Shown here one piece after another: positions 11,134 to 23,272 of a DNA stretch of 64,000 bases; within the stretch, counting starts at the first letter, position 1, and every line of letters starts with the position of its first letter. Origin of the DNA: Apodospora peruviana (taxonomy: Eukaryota > Ascomycota > Sordariomycetes > Sordariales > Lasiosphaeriaceae); assembly GCA_033439685.1 (NCBI GenBank), contig JAUEDM010000004.1, forward strand, positions 3,472,001-3,536,000. Reading direction: 5' to 3'. A program made the translations under genes and the position numbers. The notes under the pieces were generated by a model. That model saw only the letters and a program-made list of their open reading frames with translations, had not been told where the DNA came from and ran no database searches.

Positions 11134-11553
11134 ATGGGTGCCAGCTATTACAACATCCTCGGCCGCCAGATCGGCTCGCACCACGTCAGTTGCCCTCCCG
11201 AATGAGCTCCGTGTCTCCCGATTCTTCCAAGCTACCACACGGGGAAGCCGGTTGGATAGATGGATCGTTATGGAATGGACTGGGACTTTGCGCTAACATG
11301 TTGCTTTATGTCTCTTACAGCTGGCCATGGCTACTCTCGGATCCATCTTCGCCGCCAGCTACTTCTCCATGAGCGGCGGCAGCAAGAAGCAGGCCCCCGC
11401 TGCTCCCCCGATCAATGCCTCGAGCTCCGACGAACTCGACTTCATCAAGTGCGCACCCCTTCAATTGGCACGCGAGACAGACTCTAACACACTGACTGCA
11501 GGAAGTTCATGGAGCAAGACGAGAAGAAGGCGGCTCCCGCGGCGAAGCACTAA
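11134..11553 (+). CDS. ATP19: Mitochondrial ATP synthase subunit k
   Basis: Three exons, 11134-11184, 11321-11448 and 11502-11553, give 76 aa. It is too small and fragmented to stand out as one open frame. The start MGASYYNILGRQIGSHHLA matches the yeast Atp19 start in layout (MGA-Y-H...HQLA). One transmembrane segment follows (MATLGSIFAASYFS), then a soluble Lys-rich tail (FIKKFMEQDEKKAAPAAKH). Subunit k is a small accessory protein of F1Fo ATP synthase associated with dimers of the enzyme in the inner membrane. Donors are GTCAGT and GTGCGC; acceptors are TTACAG and CTGCAG. Confidence 0.9.
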
Positions 11554-13182
11554 GATGGGAATATCCTATGCGATCCCTTGGACGCTATTGTCCTGTGTAC
11601 ATATACTATAGAAGGGGTTGCTGAATGAGGAAGAAGAGATTGGCTGAAAAAATACCTGCAATGTGCGGTCAATGACGCACTTCAGTTGCGATTCCACACC
11701 TCCTTGTCGCTCTGGCCGGTATCGAACGATGCACCACACATGCTTGTGGATGTAAACAAGATCAAGCTCTCAGGTCCTCGGCGTTATTTCCGTTGTTATC
11801 TGGGTTCAATTGGCTTGCCAACTTCCTTGTCGTGTCTCGAGGCAGCACGTCCATCAGGAAGGGTCTGTTTTGAGATCTAGCGACAATGGCAGCTGAGGAT
11901 GGAAACCGTTTCATTCGCGATTGTGGACTGCTTGTTTGTGTGAGACTTACCAGACTCTAAGCGTCCAAGAGTCGTCGTCCTAACGGCCATAGTGATCTAC
12001 CAGGTATCCAGGGACGCCTTGCTCTCGTGGCAAATGAAGCTCGCTGTTAATCGCCGAGCAAGTGGCGTCCTAGCTCATGCTTCACAGATGATTCGGGTTC
12101 CAAGATGGAAGAGCATGAGGCAGGCTTGCCTCACGCTGTGCCATTTTCTCCCATTGCTTTACCCATTTATTGAGGCTGGGCTTGTCTCATGGGTACCCCT
12201 CGTCGGCATGACGACACTCGCGACCTCCCACCAGCCCCTCCGCCCCGTGACTCGGCTCTCATGCCCGCCCTCCCGGCGGCCGCGGACAAGCTCAAGAGTG
12301 AGATAAATATCTATCACCCTCACTTCCCATGATGACATCCCATGATGAGAAGGATGGAACCGGTGGAGTTTTGGTCTTGTCGTAGGACCGCTATGTCCAT
12401 GGGAGTGAGTCGAGTCATGTCGCGGCGGAAGGTCCTCGCTGCCTCTGTGACACCTTATGAGGACGGAGCACATCCCTTAGAATAAACCGCGCACTACCTA
12501 CCTTCCGTTGCGAATCGGAACCAAAAAGCTATCCGTACCCCGTACTTACGTTACCAAATTTGCCCGTCCTGCGCCACAACAGACAGAGAGAGGCGTCGTC
12601 GAGTGGGGTTTGGCTGTTTTGAAGACCCATGCACTCGCTTTCTGCCGGCATAATTTGGGCGGTGTGGGTCAACTCAACGTCTTTGGGCGGTATATTCGAT
12701 TAAGGACCCAGCGCGCTCCACTCCTGACCTCAGTCTCCACACAAGGCAGGCTGCAGGCACTTACACACTCCTGAATTGGAAGTCACGCCTCGACCCCGCC
12801 AGCAGTTGGGGCCTGGGGGACTTTTCCTCTGCGACATGACATTGTAAGACACGTGAATCTGCCAGAGGACAGACTGCCAGTCAATTGAAAACTTATAATT
12901 ACGAAGGTCAAACTCAGAATGAAAGACAAATTCAAAGGGTGTTAATGAATAATTGAATATGAGACCAGCCCCCTCTATTTCGGTGTCTCGGTGCGGCCAC
13001 ACACACCCACCCTGGATAACACCCGACTGTCTGGTATGATTCAACTCATGCGTTGACATCCAGTTATTCGGGTCTCGGCGGGAGCTCCTTCCATTTGAAA
13101 GAAGACTGACACACAAAATAGTTAGTTTTTGATGTGTCCACACCAGGTTAGTTAGCAATAGATAGACATTGTCCTTACCTTG
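11554..13182. other. Intergenic region, 1.6 kb, no gene seen
   Basis: Several short open frames on both strands lack domain signatures or convincing splice partners. Nothing was recognised. Confidence 0.55.
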
Positions 13183-13744
13183 TCACGATATTCTCTCTGG
13201 TGAGGCTGTGGTTTCAGCTGGAGGATATAACTGGAGAACCTTCTGAACATCTTTGAACAACTCGAGCTGCCTGTTGGCCAGGTCTGCGGTCATTTTGGCT
13301 CCTTGTTGCAAGGCTTCAATCTGTCTTCTCAGGGCCTTGATCTCGCGCGCCTGGCGCTCGTTTTCACGGCGTAGCTTATCTCGGACACTCTCGGGGCCAC
13401 GTTTCTCCAGCCGTTGCTCCTGGTTCAGATCTTCGGATACCTGTTGTTGGGGATATTTTGTTAATAATATGGCAGGAAGGATTAAGGAGTGGGGCACATG
13501 ATGATTAGACATGGAGTCACCGGTAGGAATCTTCTTCGGGTGCCTTCGCCTGCTCAGCAGAAACGCTGCTGGGGACTGTGCCGCCGGTCGGAGCGAGTGG
13601 GACGGCAGGGTGAGACTCGGCAGAAGCAACAGGAGAGTTCTCCCTCTCGGCAGAAACAGCAGCAGTCGTGTCGGCGGCCGCGGCCGCCTCTATCGCCTCG
13701 CGCTTGGCGCGCATTTTCCGAGCCCTGATGCGCGCTTTGGCCAT
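13183..13744 (-). CDS. Small basic/coiled-coil protein, splicing unresolved
   Basis: Two coding-like stretches are on the same strand. The upstream one (from 13744) begins MAKARIRARKMRAKREAIEA and is basic then Ala-rich. The downstream one (to the stop at 13183) is a clear coiled coil with RDKLRRENERQAREIKALRR and a leucine-rich heptad pattern. The obvious donor (CCG|GTGACT near 13526) and acceptor (CAACAG near 13441) do not join the two frames. A GC-AG intron (CAG|GCGAAG) would keep frame but is a weak site. A start at 13512 would give a 109-aa protein with the coiled coil only. It resembles a degenerate bZIP layout, but no true bZIP basic motif is visible. Function is not recognised. Confidence 0.45.
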
Positions 13745-14647
13745 GATAATTGCTTTGCTTTTCTTGATATACGGGGCATGTTTGCGGATTCATCGCTTGA
13801 CTGAAAGGGTTGGATGGCTCGGAATGCAGAGGGAACAAGACCGGTGCGTGAGAGAGACCGGGAGAGAAGAGAAAGGCAATTTGGGTCGGCAACGTTGAAA
13901 GGGCAAGATATACCTTACTAGTAGGCTCTGGCACTCTTGCCACAGCTATCCCGCAAGGTGGTGGGTCTCTGTCACTCCTCTCATCGTTCAGTCTCACTCT
14001 CGATGTTTGTCGCTGTTCTAATAACTGGGCTCGATATTAGGTATGTACCTACCTTCAGTAACCTACCTTACCTTAGGTACCTATCTTTCCATGGTACTAC
14101 CAGTATTGTCACGGAGTCGTCCTCTGGAACAGCCCAGAACTTTCAAAGATTTCATCGCTTTGCTCTTTCCCTGCCAACGAAACGGACACCGGAAGGGTCA
14201 CGACCAGGAGCCAAGCCAACCACGGGTTGCTGCTCGGTGGAACAAGCGGAGCCACTGCCCTAGTTGCTCTCATCCGAACCAGCCTTGACACCAAAGCCTT
14301 CCCAGTCTCTGTTCCCAGTGTCTCTCATCCGAACCAACTCGACACCAGCCACACGACACCTCCCCCCCAACTGCTGCCACTCAATCAGCTTCGACACAGG
14401 GCACCTTTCCTAGTCCCCACGTCATTTCTGCCGCTGTCTGCGAGGCCCACCGGCTGCGAGGGACTCACCGCCTGCCTCGAAGGTGTGCACAGACCAGCTT
14501 CCACCGAGTATGTATTCATCGCTCCGCGCCCCAAATCCTGTCACTCTTTCGGAATTTTCTTTTCCGCATCCTCACCAGCACGCATCGATCGTCATCATCC
14601 AACTCACTATCAGACCAACACGCACCATATACTCGCCCTTCATCACA
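13745..14647. other. Intergenic region with clustered TACCT/AGGTA motifs
   Basis: 0.9 kb without a supported gene. At about 14038-14092 there are repeated ACCTACC, ACCTTACC and TTAGGTACCTA motifs. The last 150 bp are pyrimidine-rich and probably belong to the promoter and leader of the next gene. Confidence 0.45.
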
Positions 14648-15469
14648 ATGTCTAAGGATACCCAAGCCATTGCCATTGACATGGCTGACATATTGGTAAG
14701 TCGCTTTCGTTTTTCGGCATCATGTTTTTCTTGGCATTGTTTCGGATTCCTCGCATGAGCAAATAACTTCTTGGGACGTAATCCATTTGATTTCGTTTTC
14801 GGCCTTGGACGATCCGCGAGATGTCGGTCTCAAAGTCGCGTTCCTCCTCGTGCTCATCTCTTGATTTCTCTCAGAGACGAGCCAATGGAGTCTCGTTGGG
14901 TCAAGGCCCGTACCAGTGTATGTCGGGGCCAACTCCACTGAGACAGTGGCGCGATGTCCCAGAAGTACCATCTTTCTTGCATGCACGCCATACGGTGGGA
15001 CGGGGTGGCCGGGCAGCGACCTGGTGTCCCATCCAGACATCAGACAGTTTCCATATCCCCTGTTGCCTCAATACGGCATGTGGATGACCAGATTAATGCC
15101 GTACGGATTCAGCAAACCTTAACCATAGCGGACCTTGGAGAATTGGTGCAGGATACGATCCAACACGAAGGAGCCTTGATGTGACTTACACGGTGTGGTT
15201 CATTCCCGCTGACGAATTGCCCAGGCCACCCAGGGAGCAGCCCGCCGAGCTCTCATAGAGAAGATGCGTGATGATCTTGACCTCATGGAGATGAAGCTCG
15301 CTATTCTTCTTAAGCATGCATCTCCTGAGGCACAAGCCGCTGTATTTACCCCCTTCCACTGTCATTTTCACCTGGACTGTTGCTGACATCTAACTCTTTT
15401 TGGTTTTGCCAGGCTAAAGCCGCCAAAGAGGAACACGAGGAGAAAATTCGCAGGAGGGACCAACACTAG
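14648..15469 (+). CDS. Small helical/coiled-coil protein, three or more exons
   Basis: Best model: exons 14648-14695, 15225-15341 and 15413-15469, all phase 0, 73 aa. It starts MSKDTQAIAIDMADIL after CACA and ends with EEHEEKIRRRDQH. The middle exon encodes ALIEKMRDDLDLMEMKLAIL, an amphipathic helix. Donors are GTAAGT and GTATTT; acceptors are CCCAG and GCCAG, with CTAAC in intron 2. Intron 1 is 529 nt, long for this genome, and contains another coding-like stretch at about 15034-15172 (DDQINAVRIQQTLTIADLGE) with phase-0 acceptors but no clean donor. An extra exon is therefore likely. Function is not recognised. Confidence 0.45.
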
Positions 15470-16260
15470 GACCGTAAGGATGATGACCTGCATGGCGTTG
15501 ACCTTGAATGGGTCGCACTACTAGAAAGGTCGTCGAGGGCTGCTCAAGCGGATTTTATCGGGGTTGTTTTTGTGCATACGTCTCTCGGGCCGTTTATGGC
15601 TGATGAGCATGGAGTTTTGGACGATACCCTTGGGATGATAATAGCAGATAACTTTGTTTGCTTCAACTGAAATTTGTTTCCTAATGATGCCTCTCTCTCT
15701 TTCGTGATCCGAGTCGTGTCTCCGATTTGTTCAGTCAGTAATTCCTATAGCATGGTGCGTTTGAGCGGCAGATTCAGCGCATTAAGCCGCCTACGGACTC
15801 GAGCCTGCACCGGGAGCAGATGCTGTGGTGGCTATGGAGGAGGTCTCGGTTATATGTACTTGATTGCCAGACCTTGGGGTGGTAGATAAATCTGGGAGAT
15901 GGTTGAAAATCTATAGGTAGCGACTTGACTCTGATGGAGAGGATGTCTATGTGTGCCCTGGCAAGCGTCTTCATAAAATACGGAAGGCACAATCTCTGCT
16001 ACGTCCACTTGTATTAACCACTCTCATAACGTAAGAGCGTTGTTTTGAAAACATATATACCACGCTATATAAGTAGTTTTATAGTCATCCCTCTGAGAGG
16101 TCTTGATGATTTTTGAAATTCGTAATATGCAGGATCCCATCTGCCAAGTTATTGGTCCCTAGGTGTATTTTTTTCAAGTGTTATTAGATTGACTTACGGT
16201 AAGGCAAGACATGTAACAAGGTACCAAGAGACATATTCATTATTCTTGACACGCCACCCG
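15470..16260. other. Intergenic region, 0.8 kb
   Basis: No gene recognised. It is AT-richer towards 16020-16190 and probably holds the 3' UTR of the preceding small gene. Confidence 0.45.
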
Positions 16261-16272
16261 TACTTCTCCCGG

Positions 16273-16645
16273 CTAGTATACGTTCCATACGGTCCGGCGA
16301 GAGTTGGTCCGTCGAGCACAACCCGTGAGACAAATCGTTCGTCCAATTACCGCCGGCTGATCAAGAAGGAGCTCGAGATCTGCCGCCTGAAGCGCAAGAT
16401 GGCGGCCACGACAAAGAAGAAGACACGAGCCACCAGGAACATTGAAGTTGAAGCTGATGGCCAAGCCCCCGAAGAAGAAGCGGGCCACCGCTACGACGCA
16501 TCCGTTGTCAACGGGGTTGAAGCATGTGTATGAGTTGACGGCGGCGGACATCCGCCAGGTCATGGGCAAGAAGATGACGCTAGGAGACTTGTGCAGATTA
16601 TATCCAATGCCGCGGGCATCGAGTGACTCGAGTAAGGTGGGATAA
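16273..16645 (+). pseudogene. Decayed coiled-coil gene fragment, frame-shifted
   Basis: A TAG acceptor-like site at about 16273-16275 opens a frame with NYRRLIKKELEICRLKRKMA (about 16343-16402) and ends at 16533. An overlapping +1 frame from about 16457 stays coding-like (AKPPKKKRAT, then HVYELTAADIRQVMGKKM) to 16645. Two plausible frames in succession suggest a frameshift. The LEICRLKRK segment is similar at DNA and protein level to IEIRRLKRK at 42533-42560, so the two loci look like paralogous remnants. Confidence 0.4.
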
Positions 16646-17165
16646 TTAGGACTAGGCTGCTGCCGGCTTTCAAGTTGAAGCTGCGGTGGAGGTCAGATAA
16701 GGAAGAATCATGTTTCTAGTGAAGTGTTTTTGTAATTTGGTCCGCTCGGAGTCGTTTTGAACATATATACATAAATGAAAAGGAATAGGCTTTGGTAGCC
16801 GTGTTGCCTGCTCTCATCTGCTTTTTAAGTGACATGAACTGGTTCAGTAAACATTGACTTGCTTGACTTGAGGCAGGTGCCTTAATGACTCATATTAGTT
16901 TACCATGTTTTATTCTGCCTTGGCACTACCCCTATCTCTGTGAAAGAGCTTGCCAGTGCTTTCTCGACCGATTAAGGTAGTCTATGTAGTTTGCTTTGAG
17001 ATGGATGTTATTGTTTTCATTATCATTCCCCGTTGAATTCAGCTCAGCCGGTCCCTTTCATTATATCATCCCTAACTTTTAACCCCTATTATCCCCATTA
17101 GGCTTTATCCATATTCACATCCCATTAAAAATCAATGCCCCTTCCCACCCACACAAGCCCTGCCG
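16646..17165. other. Intergenic region, 0.5 kb
   Basis: AT-rich stretch, no gene recognised. It lies at the 3' side of both neighbours. Confidence 0.45.
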
Positions 17166-18277
17166 TTAACTGCTATCCTCCTTCCACCCCGTCAGCCCGC
17201 TCAGCCGCGTCATAATCTCCGTCGTATCCGGCCTTGTAGGCGCCGTATAGTCGACCGTGTACAAACTCAATGACACCCTGCCCGTGCCGACCACGTACGT
17301 CTCGCCCGGGAGACTACAATCCCCATTAATACACGTATTCACCCCCGCGGCAAGCGGGCGGATATTTCCCCAAGTAAACGTGCCGGGGATGTCAGGATTC
17401 GGCACAGCCTCGTCAGTCTCGGCGTTACCCGTCATCCGCGTCTGCACGATCGGGACGGACGAATAGTCCGCGTCCAGCGGCGGGATGTTGACGTTCACTC
17501 CATACCCGAGCGGCAGGATCGCGCTGCCCTCCGGCACACTATCGATAATTCCCTGGACGGCTTTTAACGAAACCGCCGCGACGCGGTAGGCTGCATGAGA
17601 AGTGCTGTTGACGTCATAGTAGGGGACCGCCTTGTTGCTGGCCGAGAGCGCGATGGCAGGAATGGAACGGCCGGTTGCGGCGTAGCTGCCTTCTGTGTTA
17701 GTTCTGGTTCTATAAGGTACCTTAGGTAGGTGATGTGTAGACATACGCTGCACCAGCTGTCCCTGACAAGGTCCAAACAAACGGACCCAGGTTGGTGCCG
17801 TAGTTGGGCCCAGTGACCACCAGATCGGGCACCTTGAAATCGGCAAACTTGGGCAGGACGTAGTCCAGTGCCATAAAGGTGCACGCAGCCGGCGTGCCGT
17901 TGTAGTACCAGATGTGGCTGTCCATGGGGTCGGGTCCGACGGACGGCTCGCCGGCCGGGATGATGTTGTACTGGGACGGGCCCGTCAGGTTCGCCTCGGT
18001 GGTGAAGTCTGACCTCCCTCCCTGGCCGCTCTGCTGGAGCGCAGGGGCGACAATCCAAACTGTTCAGTCGTTTGATTAACATTCTTTTCGGGGTTTGAAA
18101 AACGGTATGCGATTGAGGAGAATAAATACCATTATGCCCGGCACCCTTGAGCAGCTTGTAGAGCTCGCGCAGGTTTCCCGACCCGAAGCCGTCGTCGTTG
18201 TTCATTAGAATGTTGAGGCCATTGGAAAAGCCGGTAAGGACCAATGCAGTCCCTGCGAAAGAAGAGGGAAATCGCAT
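17166..18277 (-). CDS. SurE-type acid phosphatase/nucleotidase, probably secreted
   Basis: Three exons, 18277-18130, 18059-17747 and 17703-17166, give 332 aa. SurE proteins are metal-dependent phosphatases acting on nucleotides and other phosphate esters. Seen: the signature NILMNNDDGFGSGN with the metal-binding NDD, then VWIVAPALQQSGQGG, then GPNYGTNLGPFVWTLSGTAG, and SIPAIALSAS. The first ~20 residues (MRFPSSFAGTALVLTGFSNG) are hydrophobic and could be a signal peptide, which would suggest secretion or vacuolar delivery as for other fungal SurE phosphatases. The intron 2 acceptor (CCAG at 17704) was chosen because it keeps SGTAGAA linked in frame to EGSYAATGRSIPA. The nearer ACACAG does not. 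Confidence 0.85.
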
Positions 18278-19735
18278 GATGGCAATTAGAACGACGAGTT
18301 AAACGACCTTTGAAGGATCTCGTTGCCGGGGTTTTGGCTTCAAGGGTGGGTTGGCGGGTTACCAAAATGAAGCAACACCGGGCGCGTGAGAGACCTGAAG
18401 TCGTGAACCTATGGCGTCGTCATCGGATTATATAGCATCCTCCAGAAATACAGGAAGTGGGGGAGCTTCTTTCCCATCCCGGATGTCACCCTGGTTGCGT
18501 AGTGCAACGGCGGGAGTAAGCCGGCCTTGGGTCAATTATCATTGCAGCAATTGATCGGCATCTCGCCTCTGTCTGTTTGCATTCAACTCTCCGGTCGTGC
18601 CTGGCTGCTGCGTTCGCGCTATTTTGTCCTTCCCGAACCGACCAAGGACGCAACGTGGTTGGTGTTGTGGCAGGATTTTGATAGGCCAATTCAAAAGCAA
18701 AATCCGGGAAGTTGATAAAGACGCACAGTACAGCCGGTCTAGTCCCGATTCGGCAGCTTGTCGTGTGGTCTCTCGTCCACACCTCGGTCTATCTTCCCCG
18801 ATATAACAAGTAGGCCGGGCAGTTGGGAACTGTTGGTAGTGGTGACGCAGGTCCTGGTCTTTAATTGCACCTGGTTCCCGCGGCTCGGCGGGTTCCGATT
18901 ATAAGGTATTTTAACTTGACCTGCTTGCATTGTTTTACCACGTAATGTATGGTCTGGAAGAAACTATACGAATACCACTAAAAATATATTCAACGAACAG
19001 ATCTATTTTATTCTCGACCTCTCGTGGAGGCATTTTACATGTTCTCGTTTACTACCGACTTGCCTTCCCATGAGACCCAAATTACCATTTGCTCAACATG
19101 GAGCCGCCTTATTAGCATTACCCACGTCACTGACATCTCCAGACATCCATATCGACTGACAGAGGTTCTCCCATGAACACCGGACTAAGAAGCCCTTTGA
19201 AGCCCAGCACTGGTCCAGTTAGCGGCGAGGCTAAGATACGTGGTCGAGACAAGGAGGCTAGATGAAGAGACGCAACCTTTTTGGGACCTCGAGATGAGAA
19301 GGGCCCATGCGGTCATGAATCCTCGTACACTTATTGATTGATACTGATGTGCCAGCTAGAATCAGTCGTCATGGTTGCGAGGCTCTTTTCGAGTTTCCAC
19401 GACTTGTCATATTGCGTTAATAAGCCCTCCTCGGCATATATCCATGACTACAAGCAGACTAGCAGTCAACCAAGAGCTGGAGCGGATGAAGTCACAAACA
19501 GAATATCTACAAACCGACCTAATAAATATAACAGATGCCAGTGGCCAGTTAGTAGGCAAGTTTTGAATCCCTGGGCTTGAAATTGAAACACTCCGTGAAT
19601 GCGCATATATCCATATCGTCGAGACTGTGAAACAGTGAGTCTGCATTATAAGACCGTGATATACGCCCGACGCCAAAACTGCCACACGATGCAGTGATGA
19701 AGAACAGCCAAGAAGCCTTCATGAACCAATCTAGT
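18278..19735. other. Intergenic region, 1.5 kb, no gene seen
   Basis: It holds the SurE promoter on its left (no TATA recognised) and the 3' flank of the SMP-30-like gene on its right. Open frames here are short and without motifs. Confidence 0.5.
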
Positions 19736-21097
19736 CTAGAAGCCACCCGGCCCATCCGACTCCTCGATTCCTGGTTGCCTAATGCACCAAAGCCTCTGAT
19801 CGGAGCCAAGAAACAGTTCGCCGGCTTTCCCAAACGACAGACTCGTCACACCACCTGTATCTGTAATCAGTTTCAGGCACAGGCAAGGAACTAACCAGAG
19901 GATGGACTTACCCGGGACCTCGATAACTCCCAACAACATGCCCCCTTTGTTCCAAATTTCAACTCCGCCTCCGCAAGCAGCATAAACGTTATCAGTGGTG
20001 CTCCCACAGATAATCGCCCTGGGGACACCGGCCAGGGAATACGCAAAGACGCGCTTATTCGCCAGAAACGGCGACCCAGCTCGCTTGATAACATCAAAAG
20101 CATATATTGTCGCCGGCCTTATCAGATCCTGCTCTCCGTCAGCTCGCACGGCATCCGTATCCGTCACATAAACCGTCTCTTCGTCCCGACTCGTCGCAAT
20201 AGCGTGCGGCCGCGCCAGCCCATCCGCCATAACGCGCAAGTCCCCCGTCTCGGGCACATAGCGATACACGTGGCACGGCAGCTGTGGCCGGGGACGCAGG
20301 TCCCGCTCGAAACCATCGCACGGATCAGTGAACCATACCGCCCCATCCTGCGACACGACGACATCGTGAACCGAATTGAAATCGCGCCCAAAGAAGTTGG
20401 TAACCACCGGTTCCGGCCGTCGGCCGCGGGGCATGCAGTACAGCCCGCCCGTGCCAGGGGCGGCGGAGCCCTGCGAGCAAAATAGGATGCTGTCTTCACC
20501 GTAGCGGGTGCCGCCGGCCGGCATGGGCATGTTGGGCGGCGGGCGCAGCTTCTGCCAGGCGACGCTCTTTATGGTGCCGGTTTCGACATTGCGGGTGAGC
20601 TGGACTTTGGAGATCAGGATGACGGGGTTCTGGGAGGAACTGGCCGGCGTGAGGGGGCTGGAGGTTATGTACAGCTCCTCGTGGGCGGGCAGATAGACGC
20701 ACGCCGCGTGGAAGAAGGGGTTCCTGGACGACTCCCATGATGACAGGAGCAGCGAGAAGGTGATTTGGCGGCTGCTGGGGAAGACATGGCCTAAATCCGA
20801 GTGGTACTGCCTGATGGAGATGTCGTCACCGCCGTCCTGGTGTCCTGGAGTTTTCAAGAGTCTGGGCGAGAGGGCAAATGCCAAATTAAGCAAAGAGTCT
20901 GGATGTTTGAAAACGCTGGGGGTCATTGGTTGCTTACTTTGGCTGTTTCTGGGCCGCAAGTTGACGCAAATCACCTTGCTAATCAGCGAACTCTGGGTTA
21001 GCTCTCCGACGTATCATGGTGGGAGGTCAGGACGTCGGAGGAATACCTGAATCTTGCATATCCGCTCCGAGATATCGGAGTTGGTAATTGTCGCCAT
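19736..21097 (-). CDS. SMP-30/gluconolactonase/LRE-like beta-propeller protein
   Basis: Four-exon model: 21097-21047, 20978-20938, 20774-19912 and 19854-19736; 357 aa. It starts MATITNSDISERICKIQ and continues QGDLRQLAAQKQP. The model removes an open stretch at 20937-20775 that reads poorly and joins FSLLLSSWESSRNPFFHAAC in frame. Family features: NPFFHAACVYLPAHEELYIT, NSVHDVVVSQDGAVWFTDP, RPHAIATSRDEETVYVTDTD and a C-terminal GGVTSLSFGKAGELFLG. These fit a six-bladed calcium-dependent lactonase/esterase. Substrate cannot be told from sequence. The last intron (19911-19855) is 57 nt, a multiple of three without a stop, so its retention would be translatable. Confidence 0.78.
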
Positions 21098-21991
21098 GAT
21101 GAAGGAGGTAATGCTACCGCTACTTGTGGCGAATGGATTTGTTGACGAATTTTTTTGTTCGCTGGCAAATGACAGACATCTTCCCGTTGTTGATGCGGAA
21201 GCCGATTTGGTCGAGGACGACGGGCCAACTTCCCCGCACTCAACCCTAACCCCTTTTCAAGGCGCGCCGGCGGCAATCAACTTGAAGCCTCCAGTTACAT
21301 CTTGAACGCTGACTTTCAATTCCCTTGCTGGATAAAATTTCATATGTTTACTGTTCTATACGAAATGTTTCATGTACCACAACTTCACCTTTGTGGTCAA
21401 TCTTATGCTTGGGCTTTCAGGTACGGAATATATAATCCTTTCCGAATAAGGGGCACATTTGAAACCCTATCGAAGTCCTTGTTTGATGTCATCCAGGTTC
21501 ACATGAAATCCATCCATACCGGACTAGATTGTTCCATACCGGATAGTCCGAGACTAATAAACTCAAGACAATTGTCAAACTCGTGCATAGGGCTCGCTTT
21601 GGTGAATCTGGTTCGGTTTGGACCCAAACGCCAAGATCTCAGTTGCTGCAACACGCGCTAACCATCCACCAGAGCTGGGAAAGGGTCATGCAAATGCCGG
21701 TGCGGCCTTCCAACAGAACAATCCCAAGCCAATCATCGCCCACACAGCCATCCCAGCCACCTGTCATCTCGCCCAACCGACCCGCCCCTCCCCCCTTTCC
21801 CACATTTTCTTTCGCTCCACGCACCTCCGGATGCCAGGGAAGCTTCAGTACAACGATGACCATCTCCAAAAACCTTCCGTGATAGAGTTGCATATCGGTC
21901 ATTTATCTCTCTAAAGCCTCACTTCACTAAACCCCCCAATACGCAGATAACCCAGCTATTGCAAACAAACAAACATCCACACCTACCCGAC
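21098..21991. other. Divergent intergenic region, 0.9 kb
   Basis: Between the SMP-30-like gene (-) and the CENP-B-like gene (+). The right 250 bp are C-rich, typical of a fungal leader. No element was recognised with confidence. Confidence 0.45.
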
Positions 21992-22746
21992 ATGTCAGCA
22001 GCCGAGATAGGCAACGCTGGCATCGCCGTCGTCCAACAACAAAACCAACCCATTGATCATGACACCACCGGCTCGACATCGGGTGGCACGCCCGGGGTAA
22101 AGGAGCGCCACTCGCTGACCCTCGACCAGCGCCGGGCCCTGCGGCGATGGGCCAACTCGCAGACCGTCCGCCCTTCTCACAAAGCCTGCATCGAGTGGTT
22201 CTTCTCGCAGTACCAGCAGACCATCTCGCAGTCGACCGTCTCGCACTCCCTCTCTCCCAAGTACGCCCGCCTCGACGGCGACCCCCAGCTGTCCGGCTCG
22301 CGCCTCCGCTTCGGCAACTGGCCCGACGTCGAGAAGCTCGTCCTCCTCTGGCACCAGCAGTCTGTGGCTAACGGCCGCCACCCGTCCAACGAAGAGCTCG
22401 CCGAGAAGGCCAAAGCCATCTTCACCGCCCTGCCGCGGTACAAGGACGAGTCGGCGCCCGAGTTCTCGCCGGGATGGATCCACCGTTTCAAGAAGCGGTA
22501 CGGGCTGCTGATCCGTCGCCAGCGCCGCCACGGCACCGCGCCGGACCCGGCTAACGACATCCCCTACCTCGTCGACGCCCTCCCGCGGTTCATGAACATC
22601 ACCCCCGACACATCGCCCGCCGCGATCAGGGACAACGTCCAGCGCGTCGTGGGCGTCGAACCAACCCTATCTACCTGCGCCCGCGTCCGCGACGAAATCT
22701 GCCGCCGCTCCGAGAACCCGCAGCACCAACTGCAACAATCCTTACC

Positions 22747-22788
<42 letters not shown>

Positions 22789-23272
22789 TCTAAACGGTGC
22801 CGGCATTAACGGCGGCGGCTCCGACAGCGCGCTCTACCACGAAGACGACGCCGACGTGATCCTCCAGAACGCCCTGACGGCACTACAAGCGGAGGAAGCA
22901 GAAGCCGAGGCCGAAGCAGCTGCAGTCAGGGAGGAGCGCGACCGCGCCGACCGCGGGCTACCGCCTCTTGGGGCGTTGGCGGGCCAAGCATACGCGCAAC
23001 ATGCCGCCGCGGCGGTGAACGCTTTGTCCACGCCGTCCAGGACGAGTGTTGGGCCGGGACCGCCGGGTAGCGCAGGGCGGTTTATTGCGCCCACGCCAAC
23101 AAACAATAACGGCGGCACTGGAGAGGCAGATATCGTGCTCACGCCTATCAATAGTAGTGGACCGGCGTCTATGAACGATCGGCATGTTCGCTGTCCGTTT
23201 TGTGTTAACCAGCGGATGCTGCGCACTATTAAGGAGGCTGTGGAGCATATGTCGACGCATGTGGTTGTGTGA
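21992..23272 (+). CDS. CENP-B/Tc5-type HTH DNA-binding protein with polyQ and C-terminal zinc finger
   Basis: Single exon, 426 aa, ATG at 21992. Two helix-turn-helix modules: residues about 39-95 (LTLDQRRALRRWANS with TISQSTVSHSLSPKY) and a CENPB/Tc5-type module about 108-178 (FGNWPDVEKLVLLW, then FSPGWIHRFKKRYGL). This tandem layout is that of CENP-B, fission-yeast Abp1 and pogo/Fot1 transposase N-termini. No DDE catalytic domain follows; instead there are a Q14 tract near residues 253-266, an Ala/Glu-rich helix and a C-terminal CPFC-x14-H-x4-H zinc-finger-like motif. It is probably a transcription or chromatin factor with a transposase-derived DNA-binding domain. The coding sequence is GC-rich like its neighbours and shows no decay. 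Confidence 0.8.
22747..22790 (+). repeat. (CAG)n coding repeat encoding polyglutamine
   Basis: An uninterrupted CAG array with a final CAA encodes 14 Gln in the CENP-B-like protein. It is a likely site of length variation. Confidence 0.9.
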
